Shown: positions 21,004-32,616 of the stretch, piece by piece
How the letters are laid out: each line of letters starts with the position of its first letter
Numbering within the stretch: the stretch's first letter is position 1
NCBI RefSeq assembly: GCF_036884655.1
Contig: NC_088359.1
Coordinates: forward strand, 17,798,501 to 17,862,500
Reading direction: 5' to 3'
DNA from: Musa acuminata AAA Group
Taxonomy: Eukaryota > Streptophyta > Magnoliopsida > Zingiberales > Musaceae
DNA: 64,000 nucleotides
The notes under the pieces: generated by a model
Seen by the model: only the letters and a program-made list of their open reading frames with translations
The model's database searches: none
What the model was told of the DNA's origin: nothing
Program-made: the position numbers and the translations under genes

Positions 21004-24000
21004 AAAACTAAACCATCGCAAGCTAGGAGCAAGAGATGGTACCTTGATAGTGGATGCTCAAGGCATATGACCGGAGATCCATCTCAATTCTCTAAGCTCA
21101 CTAGCATAGACGAAGGCTATGTCACCTTCGGAGACAACAACAAGGGTAAAATCATTGGCAAAGGAACCATAGGTAACAAATCCAACCTCTTTATTGAAGA
21201 TATTCTGTTAGTTGATGGTTTAAAACATAACCTCTTGAGTATTAGTCAATTATGTGATAAAGGATATACTGTCAAATTCGAATCTAATGCTTGCATCATT
21301 GAAAAACCACATAAAAATATGTCTATGATTGCATTAAAACAAAATAACGTATACACTATTGACATCAATGACTTATGTGATGAAATGTATTTTGCGGTTA
21401 TGAATGAGGATGCTTGGCTATGGCATAGAAGATTAGGTCATGCTAGCATGAAACTAATCACTCAAGTATCATCTAGAGAACTTGTAAGAGGAATTCCTCA
21501 TATCAAGTTCATCAAAGATAATGTATGCGATGCTTGCCAATTAGGTAAACAAATTAAGGGTAGTTTCAAAGCTAAGAATCAAATAAGCACCTCTAGGCCC
21601 TTACAATTGATCCATATGGACTTGTTCGGACCAATCTCTACATCGAGTCTAGGAGGTAGCAAATACGCATTTGTCATTGTTGATGACTATAGCAGATATA
21701 CATGGACCTACTTCTTAAAACAGAAAAATGAATGCTTTAGATATTTTACCAAGTTTTGTAAACTTGTTCAAAATGAGAAGGGATCTATGATTTCGTCAAT
21801 TAGAAGTGATCATGGTGGAGAATTTCAAAACCATGATTTCCAAGAATTCTGTGAACTCAATGGATACAACCATAATTTCTCTACTCCAAGAAATCCTCAA
21901 CAAAATGGGGTAGTAGAAAGAAAAAATCGAAATCTACAAGAAATGGCAAGAACCATGTTGAATGAACATAGCCTACCCAAATATTTTTGGGCCGAAGCTG
22001 TAAACACTGCATGCTATATTTTGAATAGAGTTCTAGTAAGACCCTTACTCACCAAAACTCCTTATGAGTTATGGAATAACAAAAAACCCAATGTCTCATA
22101 TTTTAAAGTCTTTGGGTGTAAGTGCTTTATCTTGAATGAAAAGGATAACTTAGGAAAATTCGATGCTAAATCTGATGAAGGAATCTTTCTTGGTTATTCT
22201 TCAGTTTCTAAAGCTTTTCGTATTTTCAATAAAAGAACTTTAATTATTGAAGAATCCATCCATGTTGTTTTCAATGAGATTTCCGAAATTAAGAAAAATG
22301 ATCTTGATGACGATGGTAACTTTGATTCTTTGAATTTAAACGAAACCCCATCTCCAACTAGCAACTTGGATGCATCCACTTCCTTACCCAAGGATTGGAA
22401 GTATGTAGATGCTCATCCTAAGGAGCTAATCTTAGGAGACACGTCAAAGGGGGTTCAAACACGATCTTCTCTTAAAACTTTTTGTGCAAACGCCGCCTTT
22501 CTCTCCCAAATTGAACCCAAATGCGTTGACGAAGCCATGAAAGATGATTCATGGATTATCGCAATGCAAGACGAATTGAATCAATTTGAGAGAAATGAGG
22601 TGTGGACGCTTGTTCCTAGGCCAAATGACCATTTAGTTATTGGTACTAAATGGGTCTTTAGAAACAAGCAAGATGAAAATGGTATCGTGGTTAGAAACAA
22701 GGCTAGATTAGTGGCCAAAGATTTCAACCAAGAAGAAGGTATAGATTACGAAGAAACCTTCGCACCTGTGGCTCGATTGGAAGCCATAAGGATGCTCCTT
22801 CCCTACGCTAGTTGTAATAATTTTAAGTTATTTCAAATGGATGTTAAAAGCGCTTTTCTAAATGGCTTTATTTCCGAAGAAGTCTATGTTGAACAACCTC
22901 CTGGATTTGAAAATAATAGTCTCCCTAATCATGTGTTTAGATTAACTAAAGCTCTCTATGGTTTAAAATAAGCTCCAAGGGCTTGGTATGAGAGACTTAG
23001 TTCTTTTCTCATTGAAAATAATTTCATAAAAGGCAAGGTTGATACTACATTATTCATCAAGAATTTTGAAAATAATTTTCTCATTGTTCAAATTTATGTT
23101 GATGATATTATCTTTGGTTCTACGAATGAATCTCTCTGTGAATCTTTTGCTAAAACTATGAGTCTTGAATTCGAAATGAGTTTAATGGGAGAGTTAACAT
23201 TCTTCTTAGGTTTACAAATCATACAACTAAGCAATGGCATCTTTATTAGTCAAACTAAATATGCCATGAATCTACTCAAGAAGTTTAATATGGAGAACTC
23301 AAAAGCCATTAACACTCCTATGAGCACCTCCACTAAATTAGAAATTGATGAAAGTGGAGAAAGCTTTGATCAAAAAACTTATAGGGGTATGATAGGAAGT
23401 TTACTTTACCTCACAGCAACAAGACCAGACATCATGTTCAGTGTAGGACTTTGTGCTAGATTTCAATCAAACCCTAAGATATCTCATCTCAAAGCAGTTA
23501 AAAGAATACTCAGATACCTTAATGGTACCACAAATCTAGGATTATGGTACCCAAAATCAGAGAATCTTGAGTTAATTGCTTATGCTAATGCGGACTTTGC
23601 TGGTTGTAGATTAGATAGAAAAAGCACATCAGGAACATGTCAATTTTTAGGACATGCTCTTTTTTCCTAGTCATCTAAGAAACAAAGCTCGGTTGCTCTA
23701 TCAACAACCGAAGCTGAATATATTGCAGCAAGTGCATGCTGTGCATAAGTTGTATGGATGAAAAACACTTTAGAAGATTACAAAATTAATCTTAAAGATA
23801 TTCCCATTAAATGTGATAACACGAGTGCAATATGCTTAACAAAGAATCCTATACAACACTCAAGAACAAAACATATTGATATCAGACATCACTTTATACG
23901 ATATCATGTTGCGAATCATGATATAATCATAGAGTTCATTGATACTAAACATCAACTAGCTGATATCTTTACAAAACCTCTAAGTGAAGAACAATTTGAT

Positions 24001-24045
24001 TTCATTCGAAGAGAATTAGAAATGTTGATGTGTCCGAATACTTAA
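21004..24045 (+). pseudogene. Element C pol: protease-integrase-RT-RNase H, broken
   Basis: Copia pol with protease ([10 protein letters not shown], about 21050-21075), GAG-pre-integrase ([19 protein letters not shown]), integrase DDE residues ([27 protein letters not shown]), RT ([21 protein letters not shown] near 23095) and RNase H (TTEAEYIAAS; KHIDIRHHFIR). The frame is open from the gag TAG to 22968, including a 634-residue stretch. Stops then follow: Gln to TAA at 22969-22971, Trp to TAG at 23668-23670, Gln to TAA at 23746-23748. It ends MLMCPNT at 24045. All breaks are point changes in one frame, so it decayed after insertion. No env-like gene follows. Confidence 0.92.
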
Positions 24046-24899
24046 ATTTGTTAAAATTATTTTTCAGACTTTATTAAATGATCAAATCACTTGATTGCCA
24101 TGTTTCCATTATTATATGTGAAAATCTGCAACAAAATCTTATCCGAATGCATCTTATTTATTCGAATGCTATACACCAGATTTTCTCGTACACTTTCATG
24201 AAAATTAAGTTTCTGAAATAAATTTGATGAAGTGATTCATGTGTATGTATTACGTCCTGCAAAATCTTTACATAGACAATGGATTATAACAAAAAGGGGA
24301 AGAAGTATTTAAAGCAATCTATGTAAAATTCCTCTATAAGCTTGCTATTATTATTTTCCTGGTATCATAATTACTATGCTTTTTGTTGATGACAAAGGGG
24401 GAGATATATGAATTGATAAACGCTGCCATGATTAGAAATACTATGAGTGATGCTATAAACACACTGCTATGATTATGCCATCATTGCATCACCAAGAGAT
24501 ATATGAACATGTGCTAAAGTTTGCATTATGCCTTTAGTTGATATCTTATCATGTGAAGAAAATACAAAACTTGCTAGAATATTTCAAATGTGTGCATCAT
24601 GTAATAGTGCTTCACAGCTTTATATGATAATGTTCAAACTACATGATGAATAGTTACAAACACAATCATACAAACTTGATGATGTATGTCAAGCCTTGAC
24701 ATCATCCTTGAAGAGATACATCATGATGAGTATCATGATGGGAGTATTGATAAGTTTAACTGATCTAACTTATCAATACGTCACTTGAATTCTTAGGTCT
24801 TGAATTCAAGGTTGACTTATCTCAACTATGGCATATAGACAGGGGGAGTTAAGGATAACTCCATTATCAATTGATTGTCATCATCAAAAAAAGGGAGAT
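24046..24899 (+). other. Element C 3' noncoding region
   Basis: 850 bp without a gene. It includes a purine motif (TTGATGACAAAGGGGGAGA, about 24379-24404), a weaker 'ggcatatagacagggggagtt' block near 24830 and the PPT. The first 80 bp after the pol stop ('aaattatttttcagac', 'aatcacttgattgcca') have a close match in B at about 31336-31410. Confidence 0.85.
24886..24898 (+). other. Polypurine tract of C
   Basis: AAAAAAAGGGAGA one base before the 3' LTR start at 24900; slightly different from AAAAAGGGGGAGA in A, B and B2. Confidence 0.9.
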
Positions 24900-25770
24900 T
24901 GTTGAATCTCGGATTTTGATGATGAAGTCAATTGTCATTTGTTGTCTAATCTATGTGTTGAGATAAGTGTGCAGGATTAACTACGTTGAAAGTTAGACAA
25001 GCAGCAGGAGTTGCGCCGGAGTCAAGTTCATGATCACGTTGGAAGTTCGAGAGTTCGACGGAAGTTCGGACGGTCGTCGGAGGTTCTGCGAGAACAGATT
25101 CGAAAAGTCCAGAAGCTTGCCAAGCGAAGCTCGTCGGAACTTGCCAAGTGGATCGTCGCAAAGTCCAGGAGTTTGCCGGAAGTCCGCAGGAGCATCACCG
25201 AGGGTTCATCGGATGATCGACGGAAGTTCGCCGGAAACTCGCCGGAAGGAGCGATTGACGCACCGAAGCAAAGCTGCAGAAATTGTCTTAGATCTAATCG
25301 TAGTTAGCACGTTGATTAAGTTGGAAAAAGGGAGGTGATCCCATTAGCTTAATCTTGGGGCAATTGGGCCTCTGAAAGACTGAAATTGGGCCGAATGGAG
25401 CTAACCATTCGGACCCTGATTGCACCAGGAGGTGCAACCGCCTAGGCCAGGAGGTGGCACCGCCTGGGCTAAGCCTCCCAGCGAGACTGGGCGGTGCAAC
25501 CTCCCCAGCCGGGAGGTGGCACCGCCTGAGCTCAGTCTTCGAGCAAGACTGGGCGGTGCAACCTCCCTGACAGAGAGGTGGCACCGCCTGAGCTCAGTCT
25601 TCGAGCAAGACTGGGCGGTGCAACCTCCCTGACAAAGAGGTGGCACCGCCTGAGCTCAGTCTTCGAGCTATGCCAGGCGGTGCAACCTCTCCAGTCAAGA
25701 GGTGCAACCGCCTGATCCCGGAATTCCGGGATTTGATTATTTTAAGCTCTAAATTTGAATTGGGTTGGGG

Positions 25771-25780
25771 CCTATAAATA
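25771..25780 (+). promoter_or_regulatory. TATA box of C 3' LTR
   Basis: CCTATAAATA in 'ggggcctataaatacccc', the same block as in the 5' LTR. Confidence 0.72.
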
Positions 25781-26445
25781 CCCCACCCATTCAGCACTGA
25801 AAAGATACAGACCAACACCGAAATCTTGATCTTTTCTGTGATTCTAAGAGCTCAAAAGTGTTGTAAAGCCTTTAAGTCTCCTCCTTCTGTTCTTCAAGTT
25901 TTTGAGTTGTAAAGTGAGGAGAAAAAGGTCTGTAAAGGTTGTCTCCTGAGCCTGTCAAAAGGAGAGAAACTGTAAAAGGGCAGTTGGCCTTCGCCTATTG
26001 AAGGAAGGCCTCTAGTTGACGTCGGTGACCTCGTCGGTGGAGGAAGCCAAAAGTGGAGTAGGTCAAGACTGACCGAACCACTCTAAATCTCTGGTTTACG
26101 TTTATTTTGAGCACTCTATCATTACTGCAAATCTCCTTCATAACTACTGCTCTCTGCGCTTTTACGAACAAGTTCTAAGTGTTGTTCTTTCCGAATCTGC
26201 ATTCAGACGCAAATCGGTGTTTTCGTACATTACAGTTTACGTTTACGTTTTAATTCTGCAAAACTATCTTCTACGCCTTCACGAACAAGTTTTTAAGTGC
26301 TGATCTGTCCGAATCTGCTTTCAGACGTAAACCAGCGTTTTTGTACGATATTTACATCGCAGTTTACGTTTACGCCTTGATTCTGCAAAACTGTCTTCTG
26401 CACTTTTATGAGTTTCTAAAGTTCAGATCCCTTTAATACTGCAAA

Positions 26446-26806
26446 ATTTAGTTTAGATGTAAAACTGCTCAAACTGTGTAAAGACGTTTTAGACGTAAAC
26501 TGAGTTTAGACGTAAATCTGCGTTTAGACGTAAAACTACGTTTAGACGTAAATCTGCGTTTAGACGTAAAACTGCGTTTAGACGTAAATCTGAGTTTAGA
26601 TGTAAATCTGCGTTTAGACGTAAAACTGCGTTTAGACGTAAATCTGCGTTTAGACGTAAAACTGCGTTTAGACGTAAATCTGCGTTTAGACGTAAACTGC
26701 GCTTAGACGCAATCTGGGCTTAGACGCAAACTGTGTTTAGACACAAACTGCGCTTAGACGCAATCTGCACTTAGACACAAACTGCACTTAGATACAAACT
26801 GAGAAT
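26446..26806 (+). repeat. 18-bp hairpin-forming tandem array in C 3' LTR
   Basis: About 19-20 units of the TTTAGACGTAAA repeat, in nearly the same order as in the 5' LTR, ending in TGTGTTTAGACACA and TGCGCTTAGACGCA variants. The array therefore existed before C inserted. Confidence 0.85.
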
Positions 26807-26922
26807 TAGCTTTTGCATCATAATAGTTTTTACTGAACGAACGCAGATTTTGGTTTTAATAGCTGTAAGATTTCCGCTGCACTAATTCACCCCCCCCCCT
26901 CTTAGTGCTCTCGATCCTAACA

Positions 26923-26927
26923 GATGC
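26923..26927. repeat. Right target-site duplication of element C (GATGC)
   Basis: Differs from the left copy GATGT by its last base. Confidence 0.85.
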
Positions 26928-27207
26928 AGGTCATTTGACCGAACCATTGTAAAATCGGCGTAATCTCTGGTTTGCATTTACTTATTATCATTTATATTAT
27001 TGCATACCATTTGCACTTTAATGCTAAACTGCTTTGTCTCTGTCTTACTTATCTCTTCAAGTTAAAAGGCAATCGAAACGGTTTCAAACGAAAACGTTAC
27101 TTTTATCGTACGAAGTTTCCGAAAGTGCTTAAATCGTCAAAAGTTTATCACACTTTACCGCTGCACTAATTCACCCCCCCCCTCTTAGTGCCACTCCGAT
27201 CCTAACA
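26928..27207 (+). repeat. Element B2 3' LTR, second part
   Basis: Resumes 'aggtcatttgaccgaacc' and runs to CACTCCGATCCTAACA, matching 12086-12365. With 16439-17736 it makes 1578 bp. Confidence 0.93.
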
Positions 27208-27212
27208 GTCGG
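27208..27212. repeat. Right target-site duplication of B2 (GTCGG)
   Basis: One base different from GTCAG at 10768-10772; B's LTR resumes directly after it. Confidence 0.85.
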
Positions 27213-28695
27213 AACTTGCCAAGTAGATCGTCGCAAGTCCAGGAGTTTGCCGAAAGTCCGTAGGAGGATCATCGAGGGTTCGTCGGATGATCGACGGAAG
27301 TTCGCCGGAAACTCGCCGGAAGAAGCGATTGAATCACCGGAGCAAGCTGCAGAATATGGCTTAGGAAATAATCGTAGTTAGCACATTGATTAAGTTAGAA
27401 ATGGGAGGTGATCCCATTAGCTTAATCTTGGGGCAATTGGGCCCTTGAAAGAATCAAATTGGGCCGAATGGATTAACCCATTCGGACCCTGAATTCTGTG
27501 GGAGGTGCAACCGCCCAAGCCAGGAGGTAGCACCGCCCAGGCTATGTCTCCCAGCGAGACTGGGCGGTGCAACCGCCCCAACCAAGAGGTGGCACCGCCC
27601 CGGGCTCAGTCTCCGAGCGAGACTAGGCGGTGCAACCTCTTCTGTCAAGAGATAGCACCGCCAGAGCTCAAGTTTCGAGCTCTGCTAGGCGGTGCAACCT
27701 CCCCAGTCAGGCAGTGCAACCGCCTGAGCTCGGTCTTCGAGCTCTGGCAGAGAGGTGCAACCACCCGTGACAGAGGTGGCACCGCCCAGAGGCTTGGTCT
27801 TCGAGCTCTGCCAGGCGGTGCAACCTCCCCAGTCAGGAGGTGCAACCGCCTGATCCCGGAATTCCAGGAATTGACAGATTTGAGCTCCAAATTTGAACTG
27901 GGTTGGGGCCTATAAATACCCCACCCATTCAGCATTGAAAGCATAGAACACACACTCGAAATCTTGCTGTCTTTCTGTGATTCTTAGAGCTCAAAACTAC
28001 TAGTTCTCCTCTTTCTATTCTTCAAAGTTTGAGTTGTAAAGAGAGGAGAGAAAACTTCTGTAAGGGTTGTCTCCTAAGCCCGTCAAAAGGAGTGAATCTG
28101 TAAGAGGGTGGTTGGCCTTCGCCTATTGAAGGAAGGCCTCTAGTTGATGTCGGTGATCTCATCGGTGGAGGAAGCCAAAAGTGGCGTAGGTCAAGATTGA
28201 TCGAACCACTCTAAATCTCGATTTGCATTTCCTTTGAGCATTTTACCTTCACTGCAAACTTCTCAATAGTTTACTGCCCTCTGCGATTTTACGAACGAGT
28301 TTCAAGGTTTAGACGTAAATCTGCGTTTAGACGTAAATCTGCTTTTTCGTATGATCATCATATTACAGATTGTGTTTACATTTTGAGCTTTACCATAACT
28401 GCACACTGCCTTTATACTCCTGCTTAAACTGCGTCTTATCTAATCAAGTGATTTACGAATCAGCATTTAGACGTAAATCAGTTTCTTCGTACGAACGTCG
28501 AATTTCAGTTTGCGCCGATATTCTGGTTTTCATCATAGCTGCAAACTGCCTGCATAGATTGACTTTAATTTTCTTAGTATCAATTTTGATACAGAAGTTG
28601 TTTTTATCGTTCGAACGCAGCTTTCGATTTTAATCGCAGAAAGTTTTCCGCTGAACTAATTCACCCACCCCCTCTTAGTGCTCTCGATCCTAACA
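27213..28695 (+). repeat. Element B 5' LTR, second part
   Basis: Continues the LTR from 10772. It contains a palindrome array (about 27499-27860), a TATA block (27909-27918), two copies of the 18-bp TTTAGACGTAAA repeat (about 28306-28342) and the 3' end CTCGATCCTAACA. Confidence 0.92.
27909..27918 (+). promoter_or_regulatory. TATA box of B 5' LTR
   Basis: CCTATAAATA in 'ggggcctataaatacccc'. B's 3' LTR has CCAATAAATA at the same place (33882-33891). Confidence 0.72.
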
Positions 28696-28697
28696 AT

Positions 28698-28709
28698 TGG
28701 TATCAGAGC
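28698..28709 (+). other. Primer binding site of B
   Basis: TGGTATCAGAGC two bases after the 5' LTR; initiator Met-tRNA type. Confidence 0.95.
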
Positions 28710-28745
28710 CCGGTTTTTCTCATTTTGGATTTACACCCGAGAGAA

Positions 28746-29669
28746 ATGGCTCTTCATAGCTTTCAAGAGGGCTTTTCGGTTTTTCGTCCACCGTTGTTTA
28801 ACGGATTGGACTACACTTATTGGAAAACTCGAATGAGAGTTTTCTTGATTTCTATGAATTTGGATTTATGGAATATCATTGAAAATGGCTTTCAACTTCC
28901 CTCTAAACCGATGAACGAATGGTCGGATTTGGATAAGAAGTATTTTTCTTTAAACGCAAAGGCTATGAATGCCTTATTTTGCGCTTTGGACAAAATTGAG
29001 TTCAATCGGGTTTCTTTGTGCGAAACAGCTTTCGATATTTGGCGCACTCTTGAAATCACGCACGAGGGAACTAGTAGAGTCAAAGACTCGAAAGTTAATA
29101 TTTTACTGCATGATTTTGAGCTTTTTCAAATGAAGCCAAGCGAAACCATTGGTGACATGTACACCCGTTTTACGGATGTCGTCAATGGTTTAAGAGCTCT
29201 TGGCAAATGTTTTTTGAATTCTGAACTTGTGAACAAGATTTTGCGTTCTCTTTCTAAGAAGTGGGATTCAAAAGTAACGGCTTTACAAGAAACAAAAGAT
29301 TTAAATATTTTTGCACTTGAAGAACTAATTGGTTCATTGATCACATATGAAATGACGTGCAATGCACGTGAAGAACTTGAGAACCACCTTCCAAAGAACA
29401 GGAAGGACTTGGGACATAGAACATTTGAAGACCACTCGAGCATAAGCTCAAGTGATGGTGAACTTAAACTACAAATGAAACAAAAATTAAAAAGTTAAAA
29501 GAACGGAACTACTTGCTTTGAACGCAAGAAGAAGAACAAAAATTGGGATGAATCGAGCTCCTCCGAAGACGAGGAGAAAATCAACAAAGGCGAGGTGGCA
29601 AACTACGCCTTTACGCCTTTCGACGCTGAGATAATCAAAATGCCTTTAATTTACTTTGAAATTACATGA
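28746..29669 (+). pseudogene. Element B gag (gag-only element), one nonsense
   Basis: Copia gag starting ATG at 28746 (MALHSFQEG), chosen because A, B2 and D begin at the same place. It is 307 codons to the TGA at 29667-29669. The capsid core is complete (DYTYWKTRMRVFLIS, NAKAMNALFCALDK, GDMYTRFTDVVNGL, LPKNRKDL). A TAA at 29496-29498 interrupts an otherwise single frame. After it, the zinc-knuckle site reads CFERKKK, so the CCHC pattern is lost. The protein passes directly to an acidic patch (WDESSSSEDEE) and the end LIYFEIT. Knuckle 2, the coiled coil and all of pol are absent. Confidence 0.88.
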
Positions 29670-31578
29670 TGCTTTTCAAAAACCATTTTTATTTTTATTT
29701 AATTTTCTTGAAAATTACATGTTTAATAATTTTATAATGAAAATACAAATAATTAGGAATCATGCGTATCATTCTAGTAATTTTGAAAATAATCATGAAA
29801 ATTGCATGTTTATGATAAACAAAATGATTTTGATTAAAAATACCTTATGAAATCATGCTATATGTGGTTGAGAAGTAATAATGTGTATCATGTTAATTTC
29901 CATTGTTATTTCTCGATTTTGAGTATATGAAATCATGTTTAATTTGAAGTTATGATTAATGAGTATATATTTTTGAAATTATGTATGACGATTCTTGATA
30001 TTTATGGATTATCGATTTTCATGATAATAACAATGGCTTTAAAAAAAAAATTGATGCATGTTTTCATAAATGAAAAGGCATGCTAACATGAAATCGACCA
30101 CTTAAAATGAAACACTTAAAAAGGGGGAAAATATATTATCAATGAAATCATGAATCTATTTATGTTATAAATTTTGTGAGCCATAAAAATGATTTTGATG
30201 ATTTAAATTTGAAATGAGTTTTATCAAAATCATGATCTTGATTTATCAAATTGAATGAATTGAAAATGAATGATGATTTTTCTCTTGAATGATTGTGACT
30301 TGTATTCCTTGTATTCATGATATGATTTTTATGCAATTCTTTGTATTCATGAAATATTTATCTCATCACCCAATTATTTCTTTTCAATATTCCTCATTTG
30401 ATGATATGAATGCATGAGATATTCATGAATTTATTTTGATGTATGCAAATGAGAAGTTTCGATCATGTATGGTAGGATGCAATGTGACAAATTAATACCA
30501 TGATGATTTGAAATATTTATGATTTGGAATTATGCATATGCTTTTTATTATGATAATGTATGATGTGTATCATGAATGCTTAAAAAAATTAAATAAATAA
30601 ATGTTTATATCATGTTAGATGGTTTTACATATTATGCATGATAAGCTATAGTGATGAGTGAAACAATGATTGAAATAATATGAATGACGATTTGGAATCA
30701 TGCATATAATAATGAGTTTATATGTTTTGAAAATGTGCATGTTTTAATTTAAAAATATAATGATGCACAAATGAGATTGATACTAACCTTTGTCATGATT
30801 TAAAAATTGATGTAAAGGGTTTTTCCCTTCTTTTTGACAATGACAAAAGGGGAGATAGCTAGCTTGCACAATTCAAGAAGAAAGCAAAAATTGCACTTCT
30901 CAAAAGAGAAGAAATTGCTATCTTGAACATCACCAAGAAGTGCTATCTTGCAAATCTCAAGACACACAAATGCAATCATGCAAAATTTGTAATTTTGCAC
31001 ATCATATAAATTTATGATGCTTTGGTGATTATGCATGTTCTAAAATGTTATAAAATTCACTAGCTTGCATGATGTAGAACTTAGCTATATTGAACATCAC
31101 CAAGGAATGCTATCTTGCCTATCTCAAGAAGCAAAAAGTTAACTTGCACATCTAGCAAAACTTATATTTCAAGAAGCAAGAGTTGCTTTCTTGAACATCT
31201 CAAAATTGCTAGCTTGCGGGCCTTAAAATGTAGAAATTTTTTGCTAGCTTGTATATGGTAAACTTGCTATCATACTACCATCATGAGCATGCCTTATCTT
31301 CATGATTATATTTGAAAAACTATGGCAAAAATATGTCCGAATGATTAAACGTGTTAAAATTATTTTTCGGACTTTTTTGATTGAATGATCAAATCACTTG
31401 ATTGCCATAATGATTTTACACAATTACTAGCCATGATTACATGTTGGAAATTATGTGCTTGAACACAAAAATTTCCATGATAATAAACATGTTTTACCTT
31501 CATGATTGTAATTGAATATCTCTAGTAAAACCCTGTTCGAATGTATGAAAGTGTCAAATTTCATTTTCGGATTTTCTT

Positions 31579-31593
31579 GATCCTAACAATTGG
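31579..31593 (+). repeat. LTR-end/PBS junction-like 15-mer inside B
   Basis: GATCCTAACAATTGG is identical to the sequence that spans the end of B's 5' LTR and the start of its PBS (28687-28701), here in the middle of the internal region. It is bracketed by two copies of GGATTTTCTTGAT. It may be a template-switch trace or chance. Confidence 0.45.
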
Positions 31594-32382
31594 ATTTTCT
31601 TGATACATTATCCTCTTCCGAACTTAACAAGCATATGTCATATCAAGTTTAATTCACATCATTGATTTTTGACATATGGTATCATCTAGCAAATGCACTT
31701 ATCATGTGAAAAATATTTTTAGAGAAACATATTTGATGATTCCCTCTTATAAAAGGAAGATATTTTTACATACAAGGGTTTGACTCACTTACATATCTTA
31801 ATCCTTGTAAAAATGAAGTGTGCTTTAATATCTTATCGATTTGAACTTCACATATGGCTTTCCTCCTTCATGTAAAAAGATAACAAATAAAAAGGAAGAA
31901 GCAATAAAAGCTATCTCCATGTCATGTTTTCCTCGAGATGTTTGCATAATTGGTATCCTATCACTCACTGTTGGAAAATGACATGAACCAACTTATGACA
32001 TCGCACTTATATTTAAAATTTGCTTATATCGTTCTCCTTGTTGTTGATGACAAAGGGGGAGAAATATATAAATTGATACTATGAGTGCCATATTTGAAGA
32101 ATATGAATAGATGTTATGAATGCCATATTATGATGAGATATCAAAAGCAGCATTCATATGAATAGGTGCTATGAATGTCATATCATGTTAAGATATCAAG
32201 AACTTGAATCGTAATTTTACAGGTTGATATCTTACCATTTGATGATAGTAAACTTGCATGATGATAACAATAGATATTATGTTTTTCATGCATTGAGTTA
32301 AACTTATATCACAAACACTTGATTGTGGTACATCTCCTTTTTGTTGATGACAAAGGGGGAGAAGTATGTTGATGACATGACA

Positions 32383-32588
32383 TGTTGCTTGGATTTTTGA
32401 ATCCAAGAGTTTCTATCAATATGGCATATTGATAGGGGGAGTTTGTTTAAACTCTGGGAGTTAAGGTTAACTCCGTTTATGATGACATGTTGCTTAGATT
32501 TTTGAATCTAAGAGTTTCTATCAATATGGCATATTGATAGGGGGAGTTTGTTTAAACTTCGGGAGTTAAGGTTAACTCCGTCATCAGG
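32383..32588 (+). repeat. 103-bp tandem duplication with paired hairpins in B
   Basis: Two copies starting near 'gatgacatg(a)catgttgctt', each with the perfect hairpin (32415-32437 and 32518-32540, arms CTATCAATATG/CATATTGATAG) followed by GGGGAGTTTGTTTAAAC and GTTAACTCCG. Edges are approximate. The copies differ at a few bases. Confidence 0.8.
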
Positions 32589-32602
32589 TGGTTGTCATCA
32601 TC

Positions 32603-32615
32603 AAAAAGGGGGAGA
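32603..32615 (+). other. Polypurine tract of B
   Basis: AAAAAGGGGGAGA one base before the 3' LTR. Confidence 0.93.
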
Positions 32616-32616
32616 T

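Larger units (their letters stand above)
17737..26922 (+). mobile_element. Element C: SIRE/Maximus-like copia with gag and pol
   Basis: 9.2-kb element in the 3' LTR of B2, three levels deep (D-type LTR, B, B2, C). It has 5' LTR 17737-19367, PBS, gag, pol, 3' noncoding region, PPT and 3' LTR 24900-26922, with TSD GATGT/GATGC. The gene order and the two zinc knuckles match element A. Its LTRs are homologous to B's, including the palindrome array and the 18-bp repeats, which makes C the best candidate for B's enzyme donor type. The coding region now has several stops and one frameshift. Confidence 0.95.
24900..26922 (+). repeat. Element C 3' LTR
   Basis: 2023 bp, TG...CA. It retains the stretch missing from the 5' LTR. 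It holds a palindrome array (about 25421-25720, one unit more than the 5' LTR), a TATA block (25771-25780) and the 18-bp array (about 26446-26806). GATGC follows at 26923. Confidence 0.95.
10773..27207 (+). mobile_element. Element B2: gag-only copia inside B, carrying C
   Basis: About 7.2 kb of its own sequence: 5' LTR 10773-12365, PBS, gag, about 3.1 kb of AT-rich noncoding DNA, PPT, and a 3' LTR in two parts (16439-17736 and 26928-27207) split by C. No pol domain is present. LTR lengths are 1593 and 1578 bp. From the TATA region to the 3' end its LTR resembles element A's LTR rather than B's. Inserted in B's 5' LTR with TSD GTCAG/GTCGG. Confidence 0.92.
29670..32616 (+). other. Element B noncoding internal block replacing pol
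   Basis: About 2.9 kb, AT-rich, no pol motif. Its first part is homologous to B2 and D after gag. A short TTGCTAGCTTG-type repeat domain lies at about 30850-31260. From about 31336 it matches the start of C's 3' noncoding region, so the pol-sized gap closes exactly there. Purine motifs lie at about 30826-30857, 32036-32062 and 32336-32362. A 103-bp duplication carrying two perfect hairpins follows, then the PPT. No credible gene. Confidence 0.82.

Noticed and set aside
24046..24899. Possible env-like gene after pol in the SIRE-type elements (also 1834-2913).
   Set aside because: No frame over about 70 codons, no transmembrane or coiled-coil features, and the region is short and AT-rich.
27505..27915. 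Long frames through the copia LTR palindrome arrays, with Gly-Gly-Ala-Thr repeats (also near 1044-1307, 8060-8344, 18257-18490, 25294-25646, 33562-33926).
   Set aside because: They are translations of GC-rich tandem palindromes on either strand, lack any domain, and change with unit number.
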